The translations under genes and the position numbers were made by a program. The notes beneath the pieces were generated by a model. The model saw nothing but the letters and a program-made list of their open reading frames with translations. It searched no databases and was not told where the DNA came from. From positions 1,910,501 through 1,974,500 of the forward strand of contig NZ_CP016353.1 in assembly GCF_002240355.1 (NCBI RefSeq): a stretch of DNA of 64,000 nucleotides, in the 5' to 3' direction. Shown here piece after piece: positions 58,471 to 64,000 of the stretch. Numbering within the stretch: position 1 is the stretch's first letter; every line of letters starts with the position of its first letter. The stretch comes from Prauserella marina. Lineage in GTDB: Bacteria; Actinomycetota; Actinomycetes; Mycobacteriales; Pseudonocardiaceae.

Positions 58471-59244
58471 TCAGTCGGCCGGGACCCAGTTCGGTGTGCG
58501 TTTCTGCGCGAAAGCCGTGATCCCCTCCTGGCCTTCCTCGCTCGCGAAGAACCTGGCCGAGGTCGCCAGCATCGTGGCGAACGTCTCCGGCATCGCGGTG
58601 CCCGTTTCGCCCTGGAGTAGTTGCTTGGTCGCCGCGAGCGCGGAGGGTCCGCCGAGCGCGAGCGCCGCGACATAACGCTCGACCTCCGCCGCGAGGTCTT
58701 TCTCCGGAACGGCGGCGTTGATCAGGCCGATCTCCGCCGCCCGCTTCGCGTCGAACTTCTCGCCGGTGAGGAACAGTTCGTGCGCCGCGCGCGCGTTGAG
58801 CCTCGGCAGCACGGTGACCGAGATGATCGCCGGGATGACTCCGATGCGCACCTCGGTGAACGCGAACGTCGCCGTGTCGGCCGCCACCGCGATGTCGGCG
58901 GCGGCGACGAGCCCGACGCCGCCCGCCCTCGCCGGGCCGGACAGCGCGGCGACCACCGGTTTCGGGCTGGTCCAGATCCGCTCCAGGATCGAGGGAAACT
59001 CCTGCACGCCCTGGCTTTGCTCGCCGGCTCCCTGTGCTTCCTTGAGGTCCATTCCAGAACAGAACACCGGGCCGCGATGGCCGAGCACGATCACGCGGAC
59101 CGCCTCGTCGCCGATGGCCTTGTCAAGGCTGTCGCTCAGTTGCCCTCGCAACCGTGCGGACAGCGCGTTGCGGTTGTGCGGGGAGTCGAGCGTGATGGTC
59201 GCGGTTCCACCGGACACCGCATAGTGCACGAGTTCGTCAGCCAT
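58471..59244 (-). CDS. Enoyl-CoA hydratase/isomerase family protein
   Basis: 257 residues with the crotonase fold: ITLDSPHNRNALSARL at the start, GPVFCSGMDLKEAQG for the first oxyanion strand, and ALSGPARAGGVGLVAAADIAVAADTATFAFTEVRIGVIPA for the second. The position of the first catalytic Glu is occupied by Ala/Arg (PARAGGVGL), while the second region holds TEVRIG. It probably acts in fatty-acid or amino-acid catabolism, with the exact reaction unknown. ATG 59244. It converges with barstar 5 bases away. Confidence 0.85.
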   Translation of the reverse strand: MADELVHYAVSGGTATITLDSPHNRNALSARLRGQLSDSLDKAIGDEAVRVIVLGHRGPVFCSGMDLKEAQGAGEQSQGVQEFPSILERIWTSPKPVVAALSGPARAGGVGLVAAADIAVAADTATFAFTEVRIGVIPAIISVTVLPRLNARAAHELFLTGEKFDAKRAAEIGLINAAVPEKDLAAEVERYVAALALGGPSALAATKQLLQGETGTAMPETFATMLATSARFFASEEGQEGITAFAQKRTPNWVPAD

Positions 59245-59270
59245 GCCAACACCCTGGCACACCCCCTGGA

Positions 59271-60020
59271 TCAGGCCGAGCGACGCGCGCCGAGTTGCCT
59301 TGCCCCGGTGTAGTGCCGCAGCACCGCCTTGGCCACGCGCGGATCGGGGCACAGCGGATCCGCGAAGGGAACCGGACCCACCGCCTCGCTCGCCAGCGCG
59401 TGGATGCGGTCCGGAAGCAGCCCTGGGGCCAGGAACCAGGACGCGACGGCGAACCGGACCGCGCCTTTCGCGCGCAGTTTCGCCACGGCGGCGGGCAGGT
59501 CGGGGTGCGCGGTGCTGGCGAAGGCGGGACTCACCAGGCACGCCTGCCGCGACTGCCAGCGCCGGGCCATCCTGGCGACAGCGGCGTTGGCCGGTTCGTG
59601 CGAGGAGCCCACCGCCGACAGCACGACCCCGAGCCCAGGGTCCGCGAGGTCGGCACCGGCCTCGGCGAGCCGGTCGAGCGCGACCTCCTCCAGCGTCCCC
59701 GAGGTGCCGAGCACGTCGGAAACGGTGACCCGCAGGGCGGGAAACCGCCTTCCGGTGTCCTCCACGATGCGGGGCAGGTCGACTTTGGCGTGGTAGGCAC
59801 TCCCGAGCAGCAGTGGCACGACGACCACGTCACGATGGCCCTCGGCGTGCAATGCGGCGAGTACGTCCTCCACACCCGGCCGCGAGAGATCGAGAAACGC
59901 CTCCCGCACATCGACGCCGGGTGCTTCGGCACGGACGAGACCGGCCAGCGCGGCGATGGTGGCCGCGGACCTGCTGTCCCTGCTGCCGTGCGCCACGGCG
60001 ACGAGCGGTGGCGCGCTCAT
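59271..60020 (-). CDS. Sirohydrochlorin chelatase-like protein (CbiX/SirB type)
   Basis: 249 residues with two CbiX-like halves. The first begins PPLVAVAHGSRDSRSAATI, with the metal-site His in AHGSRD and further on LLLGSAYHAKVDLP. The second half (LGVVLSAVGSSHEPANAAV to the end) is more degenerate. It inserts Fe2+ (or Co2+) into sirohydrochlorin, giving the siroheme that the sulfite reductase of this operon needs. Its ATG overlaps the stop of cysN. In M. tuberculosis the equivalent, Rv2393, also follows cysH. Confidence 0.87.
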   Translation of the reverse strand: MSAPPLVAVAHGSRDSRSAATIAALAGLVRAEAPGVDVREAFLDLSRPGVEDVLAALHAEGHRDVVVVPLLLGSAYHAKVDLPRIVEDTGRRFPALRVTVSDVLGTSGTLEEVALDRLAEAGADLADPGLGVVLSAVGSSHEPANAAVARMARRWQSRQACLVSPAFASTAHPDLPAAVAKLRAKGAVRFAVASWFLAPGLLPDRIHALASEAVGPVPFADPLCPDPRVAKAVLRHYTGARQLGARRSA

Positions 60021-61291
60021 GCGCCCAGTGTGGAGAACCGCTCGCCGACCAGCCCTGCCGCGAGCGTGTCGCCGTCCTTGGGGTCGATGACGAGAAACGC
60101 TCCGGTGCGAGGACTCTTCGCGTAGTCGTCGACGGGGATCTCCTCCGACAGTCGCAACCGGACACTGCCGATGTCGTTGAGTTCCAGCGACTCCGGACTG
60201 TCTACAGTGGAGAGAGTCTGTTCGTCGAAGCGGGCGGTGATCTCTTCGACGAGTGCCTGCACGGTGCGGGTTCCGTGTTTGACGAGCACCTTGGCTCCCT
60301 GCCGCAACTCCTTGCCGGACAGCCAGCACAACGCCGCGGTGAGTTCGTCGGTCAATCGCGGCCGGGCGTGCGCCGTCGCGATGAGGTCGCCCCGGGAGAT
60401 GTCCAGTTCGTCGGCGAGCACCACGGTGACCGAACTGCCGGAACCGGCCTCGTCGAGCGGGCCGTCGTGGGTGTCGATCCGTTCGACGGTCGAGCGCGAA
60501 CCCTGTGGCAGCACCACGATCTCGTCGCCGGGGCGCACCGTGCCCGACGCGATCTGTCCCGCGTAGCCGCGGTAGTCGGGATGCTCAGGGGTGCGCGGCC
60601 TGATCACGTACTGGACGGGGAACCGGAAGGGAGCTTCGTGCGGGTCGGGCGCGACCGGGACGCTCTCCAGGTGTTCGAGCAGGGTCGGGCCCTGGTACCA
60701 CGGGGTGTTCTCCGAACGGGCCGCGACGTTGTCGCCGACGAGCGCGGAGACCGGGATGGCCAGTACCGAGCCCTCCGCGTAGCCCAGTGACGCCGCGTGA
60801 GCCGAGAATTCCTTAGCTATCACGGTGAAGGCTTCCTCGTCGTAGCCGATGAGGTCGACCTTGTTGACGGCGAGCACCAGCCGGGGCACCCCGAGCAGCG
60901 CCAGTACGGCCGCGTGCCTTCTGGTCTGCTCGACGACGCCCTTGCGCGCGTCGACCAGCAGTACGGCCAGTTGCGCCGTCGAAGCGCCGGTGACGGTGTT
61001 GCGGGTGTACTGGACGTGTCCCGGGGTGTCGGCGAGTACGAAGCTGCGCCGGGGAGTGGCGAAATACCGGTAGGCCACGTCGATGGTGATGCCCTGCTCA
61101 CGCTCGGAGCGCAGCCCGTCGACGAGCAGCGAAAGGTCTGGTGTGGACAGTCCGCGGTCCACGCTGGCGCGCTGGACGGCGTCGAGCTGATCGGCCAGCA
61201 CGGATTTGGTGTCGTAAAGCAACCGGCCGACCAATGTGGACTTACCGTCGTCGACACTGCCTGCCGTGGCAAGCCGTAGCAGCGAGCTCAT
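60017..61291 (-). CDS. cysN: Sulfate adenylyltransferase subunit 1
   Basis: 424 residues of EF-Tu-like GTPase: ATAGSVDDGKSTLVGRLLYD (G1), GITIDVAYRYF, LADTPGHVQYTRNT (G3), NKVDLIGY (G4), then the beta-barrel domains. It has no C-terminal APS-kinase (CysC) domain, unlike the fused CysNC of mycobacteria. With CysD it makes APS from ATP and sulfate, driven by GTP. It starts 2 bases after the cysD stop. Confidence 0.96.
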   Translation of the reverse strand: MSSLLRLATAGSVDDGKSTLVGRLLYDTKSVLADQLDAVQRASVDRGLSTPDLSLLVDGLRSEREQGITIDVAYRYFATPRRSFVLADTPGHVQYTRNTVTGASTAQLAVLLVDARKGVVEQTRRHAAVLALLGVPRLVLAVNKVDLIGYDEEAFTVIAKEFSAHAASLGYAEGSVLAIPVSALVGDNVAARSENTPWYQGPTLLEHLESVPVAPDPHEAPFRFPVQYVIRPRTPEHPDYRGYAGQIASGTVRPGDEIVVLPQGSRSTVERIDTHDGPLDEAGSGSSVTVVLADELDISRGDLIATAHARPRLTDELTAALCWLSGKELRQGAKVLVKHGTRTVQALVEEITARFDEQTLSTVDSPESLELNDIGSVRLRLSEEIPVDDYAKSPRTGAFLVIDPKDGDTLAAGLVGERFSTLGA

Positions 61292-61293
61292 CT

Positions 61294-62214
61294 CTAGAAG
61301 TACCCTTCTCGCTTGCGGTCCTCCATGGCGGCCTCCGACAACCGGTCGTCGGCTCTCGTGGCTCCGCGTTCGGTGAGCCTGCTCGCCTGCACCTCCGCGA
61401 TCACGTCCGCCACCGAGGCGGCCGTCGATTCGACGGCACCGGTGCACGAGCCGTCGCCGACGGTGCGGTAACGCACCGTCAGTTCTTTCACGACCTCGTC
61501 CTCGCGCGGCCCGCCCCACGGGCCCTCGGTGAGCCACATGCCGTCTCTGCGGTACACCTCGCGCCGGTGGGCGTAGTAGATGGAGGGCAGTTCGACACCT
61601 TCGCGGGCGATGTAGTTCCAGACATCGGCCTCGGTCCAGTTCGACAGCGGGAAGACCCGCACGTGCTCGCCCGGCCGGTGCCTTCCGTTGTACAGGTTCC
61701 ACAACTCGGGCCGCTGCCTGCGGGGTTCCCACTGGCCGAAAGCGTTGCGCAGGCTGAAAATCCGTTCCTTCGCGCGAGCGCGTTCCTCGTCCCGTCTTCC
61801 GCCGCCGAACACCGCGTCGAACTTGTGCTCGGTGATGGTGTCGAGCAGCGGCTGGGTCTGTAGTGGATTTCTGGTCCCGTCGGGTCGTTCGGTGAGCCGC
61901 CCGTCGTCGATCCAGTCCTGCACGTGAGCCACGATCAGCCGGAGCCCGTGCCGCTCGACGACCCGGTCGCGGAACTCGATGACCTCATCGAAGTTGTGTC
62001 CGGTGTCGACGTGCAGCAGCGGGAAGGGCACCGGGGCGGGCCAGAACGCCTTGATCGCGAGGTGCAGCAGCAGCGTGGAGTCCTTTCCGCCGGAGAACAG
62101 GATCACCGGCCGGTCGAACTCGCCCGCGACCTCGCGGAAGATGTGGATGGCCTCGGACTCCAGCGCGATCAGGTTGTCCCGTGCCGCGTCGGTGGCGGCC
62201 TCCAACGTGGTCAT
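61294..62214 (-). CDS. cysD: Sulfate adenylyltransferase subunit 2
   Basis: 306 residues. The PP-loop ATP motif is ILFSGGKDSTLLLHLA, followed by FPLLHVDTGHNFDEVIEFRD, GGRRDEERARAKERIFS and SNWTEADVWNYI, all CysD hallmarks. The C-terminus ends RKREGYF as in relatives. It transfers AMP to sulfate, with CysN as its GTPase partner. ATG 62214 lies 11 bases after cysH. Confidence 0.97.
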   Translation of the reverse strand: MTTLEAATDAARDNLIALESEAIHIFREVAGEFDRPVILFSGGKDSTLLLHLAIKAFWPAPVPFPLLHVDTGHNFDEVIEFRDRVVERHGLRLIVAHVQDWIDDGRLTERPDGTRNPLQTQPLLDTITEHKFDAVFGGGRRDEERARAKERIFSLRNAFGQWEPRRQRPELWNLYNGRHRPGEHVRVFPLSNWTEADVWNYIAREGVELPSIYYAHRREVYRRDGMWLTEGPWGGPREDEVVKELTVRYRTVGDGSCTGAVESTAASVADVIAEVQASRLTERGATRADDRLSEAAMEDRKREGYF

Positions 62215-62225
62215 GTCGTCCTTTC

Positions 62226-62942
62226 TCAGCCGTGCAGGCCGCACTCGGTCTTGGTCTGTCCAGCCCAGCGCCCGCTTCGCGGGTCGGCCCCCGGCGCGAC
62301 CTTCGCGGTGCACGGCGCGCAGCCGATCGAGAGGTATCCCTCTTCGACCAAGGGATTCCGCAGAATCCCGTGCTCGGTGATGTAGCCGTCGAACTCCTCG
62401 TCCGTCCACGCCGCGATGGGATTGATCTTCACGAGCCCGTTGCGCTCGTCCCACGTGACGATCGGCGTGTTCGCCCTTGTCGGCGCGTCGACCCTGCGTA
62501 CTCCGGTCACCCAGCAGGAATACCGCGCGAGCGTGGTGCGCAACGGGATCACCTTGCGGAGGTGACAGCACTGGTTGGGGTCGCGGTCGTGCAGCCGGGG
62601 CCCGTACCGCTCGTCCTGTTCGGCGACCGACTCTTCCGCTTGCGCGTTGACCACCGTGATGTCCGGGTACACCGTGGCGACCGCGTCGCGGGTGCCGATG
62701 GTTTCCGCGAAGTGGTAGCCCGTTTCGAGGAAAAGGACATCCACATCGGACTTGACTTTGGTCGCGAGGTCGATCAGGACGGCATCCTGCATGTTCGAAG
62801 CCACGATGAGATCGTCGCCGAATTTCTCGACGGCCCAGCGCAGCGCCTCCTCGGCGCTCGCGTCGGCCAGCTCGTCGGAAGCCCGTGCGGCCAACGCCTT
62901 CAGGTCTTCCCCGGCTTCGCTGGTCGATGTCGCAACTGTCAT
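62226..62942 (-). CDS. cysH: Adenylyl-sulfate (APS) reductase, CysH family
   Basis: 238 residues. The two Cys motifs that bind a [4Fe-4S] cluster in APS-type reductases are present: QCCHLRKVIPL and SIGCAPCTAKV. The C-terminal nucleophile is in KTECGLHG. PAPS-type CysH lacks the CC/CxxC pairs, so the substrate is APS, which fits the absence of APS kinase in this operon. It reduces APS to sulfite with thioredoxin. The ATG overlaps the stop of the zinc-ribbon gene. Confidence 0.95.
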   Translation of the reverse strand: MTVATSTSEAGEDLKALAARASDELADASAEEALRWAVEKFGDDLIVASNMQDAVLIDLATKVKSDVDVLFLETGYHFAETIGTRDAVATVYPDITVVNAQAEESVAEQDERYGPRLHDRDPNQCCHLRKVIPLRTTLARYSCWVTGVRRVDAPTRANTPIVTWDERNGLVKINPIAAWTDEEFDGYITEHGILRNPLVEEGYLSIGCAPCTAKVAPGADPRSGRWAGQTKTECGLHG

Positions 62943-63100
62943 CGGGTTACCTCCGGAATCTGTAGGCCGATGAAGGTCACCGAGAACACTCTCCTACACG
63001 ATCCGCACAGCCAGGCGCCATCCTTCTCTGGTCGGAGATCTTCGTCGCCACAGTACGGACAGTAGAACGCCGTGGCTCTGCTCGGCGTGAATTCGCTCAT
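62939..63100 (-). CDS. Small zinc-ribbon protein in the sulfate assimilation operon (53 aa)
   Basis: A short frame from ATG 63100 to a TGA at 62941-62939, between sir (7 bases upstream) and cysH (ATGA overlap). The product has two knuckles, YCPYCGDEDL and WLCGSCRRVF, so four Cys could bind one zinc or iron. The tail ends IPEVTR. Tight coupling on both sides shows that it is a real gene. Small proteins at this position occur in other actinobacterial cys operons, to my recollection. A role as an electron or metal partner for sulfite or APS reductase is inference. Confidence 0.8.
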   Translation of the reverse strand: MSEFTPSRATAFYCPYCGDEDLRPEKDGAWLCGSCRRVFSVTFIGLQIPEVTR

Positions 63101-63107
63101 CTCGCAC

Positions 63108-64000
63108 TCACTTCAGCGCTGCCTCGTCGGCGCGGGCCACCCACTGCGCGAAGCGTTCGCCCTGCACACGCTCGGCCAGGTAGGCCCGGACGAGACGTTC
63201 GACATAGTCGGTCAGTTCCGCACTGGTGACCTTGTGACCCCTGAGTTTGCGGCCGAATCCGGCGTCGAGTCCGAGTCCGCCACCGAGATGTACCTGGAAA
63301 CCCTCGACCTGGTTGCCCTCGTCGTCGGTGACGATCTGTCCCTTGAGTCCGATGTCGGCGACCTGGATGCGGGCACACGAGTTGGGGCAGCCGTTGAGGT
63401 GCACGCTGACCGGGTTCTCGACGCCGTCCTGGACGTCGGCGAGCCTGCTTTCGAGGTCGGCCACGAGTTGCTGGGCCCTCGCCTTGGTCTCCACGATGGC
63501 CAGCTTGCAGAACTCGATGCCGGTGCAGGCCATGACGCCGCGCCGCCACGGCGACGGCGTGGTCCGCAAGCCCGCTTCAGCCAGTTCGGTGGCGAGACCG
63601 TCGAGTTCGGCTTCCGGGACGTCGAGCACGACCAGTTTCTGTTGCGGTGTCAGCCGGACCCTGCCCGAACCCGCTCTCTCCGCGGCCTTGGCGACCGCGA
63701 TCAGCAGCGAGCCGGAGGTACGGCCCGCGACGGGCGCGCCGCCGACGTAGTAGTTGCCGTCGGTCTGCCGGTGCGCGCCGATATGGTCGATGGGCACCTC
63801 GGGCACCTCGGGCGCGGGCCCGTCGGCGAGGCTTCGCTTGAGGTACTGCGTTTCCAGCACCTCCCTGAATTTGGCGGCGCCCCAGTCCTTGACGAGGAAC
63901 TTGATGCGCGCCCTCGACCGCAGCCTGCGGTAGCCGTAGTCGCGGAAGATGCTGATGACGCCTTCCCACACGTCGGGTACGTCATCGAGGGGCACCCACA
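63108..64000 (-). CDS. sir: Assimilatory sulfite reductase, ferredoxin type (C-terminal part)
   Basis: About 297 residues are visible; the frame is open past the right edge, so the N-terminus is missing. The siroheme/[4Fe-4S] Cys residues are ACTGIEFCKLA and NGCPNSCARIQ. The substrate domain TPQQKLVVLDVP and the repeated ferredoxin-like half-domain are typical of nitrite/sulfite reductases. By operon context (cysH, cysD, cysN, chelatase) it is the sulfite reductase, like SirA/NirA Rv2391. It reduces sulfite to sulfide with ferredoxin in the cytoplasm. Confidence 0.92.
   Translation of the reverse strand, partial: WVPLDDVPDVWEGVISIFRDYGYRRLRSRARIKFLVKDWGAAKFREVLETQYLKRSLADGPAPEVPEVPIDHIGAHRQTDGNYYVGGAPVAGRTSGSLLIAVAKAAERAGSGRVRLTPQQKLVVLDVPEAELDGLATELAEAGLRTTPSPWRRGVMACTGIEFCKLAIVETKARAQQLVADLESRLADVQDGVENPVSVHLNGCPNSCARIQVADIGLKGQIVTDDEGNQVEGFQVHLGGGLGLDAGFGRKLRGHKVTSAELTDYVERLVRAYLAERVQGERFAQWVARADEAALK

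Noticed and set aside
1-64000. tRNA, rRNA, insertion sequences, prophage or integrative-element ends
   Set aside because: No cloverleaf-like TTCRA arm contexts, transposase, integrase or terminal repeats were recognised by reading. A tRNAscan or IS search would be the decisive test.

Overview
The window is about 64 kb of high-GC actinobacterial chromosome. It is most likely from a member of the Pseudonocardiales (Prauserella, Amycolatopsis or Saccharomonospora type). The evidence is the strong GC bias, the many GTG starts, the many genes starting 6-8 bases after a TAnnnT -10 box with no Shine-Dalgarno (leaderless pattern), and a gene order shared with the Mycobacterium tuberculosis Rv2448c-Rv2391 neighbourhood: valS-folC-DUF4233-ndk, rne-rplU-rpmA-obgE-proB, nadD-rsfS-gpgP-octT-degV-comEA-comEC-holA-rpsT, lepA, and sir-cysH-cbiX. 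The species assignment is inference.

Layout. 1-5.3 kb: the end of an OFA-type MFS transporter with its small subunit, a YdeP/FdhF-like molybdopterin oxidoreductase, and an MFS exporter under a MarR regulator. 5.3-15.8 kb: valS, then an accessory block (SGNH esterase, TetR, cytochrome P450 with ferredoxin, methyltransferase), then folC-DUF4233, a PhoD-type phosphatase and ndk. 15.8-25.3 kb: an accessory block with a secreted TAP-like peptidase, an array of 21-bp repeats, a sialic-acid-type locus (NanT-like permease, NanA-like lyase, GntR regulator), an ABC-2 exporter and a secreted subtilase. 25.8-32.4 kb: rne, rplU, rpmA, obgE, proB. 32.4-38.3 kb: TetR and FAD monooxygenase, an MHS permease, and a RecQ helicase fused to a phosphoribosyltransferase. 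38.7-48.6 kb: nadD to rpsT, interrupted by a threonine-synthase-like gene with a SAM riboswitch on the opposite strand. 48.6-59.3 kb: VOC protein, methyltransferase, lepA, nitronate monooxygenase, a kinase and HTH pair, hydrolases, a barnase-barstar type ribonuclease/inhibitor pair and an enoyl-CoA hydratase. 59.3-64 kb: a sulfate assimilation operon read leftwards, sir - zinc ribbon - cysH - cysD - cysN - cbiX, with sir running off the window.

How it works together. Conserved translation, ribosome-assembly, folate, NAD and DNA-replication genes form the backbone. Accessory blocks sit between them, each with its own divergent regulator and visible palindromic operator (MarR at 5.25 kb, TetR at 9.57 kb, GntR at 20.33 kb, TetR at 33.07 kb). 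Sulfur metabolism appears twice: the APS-type sulfate-reduction operon, and a SAM-riboswitch-controlled PLP enzyme annotated by similarity as threonine synthase that may instead make homocysteine.

No CRISPR array, rRNA, tRNA, insertion sequence or prophage was seen. The least explained features are the inverted 21-bp repeat array at 17.5-17.9 kb with a 19-base identical copy at 1.13 kb, the riboswitch and thrC-like unit, the small membrane protein upstream of the RNase/barstar pair, and the RecQ-phosphoribosyltransferase fusion.
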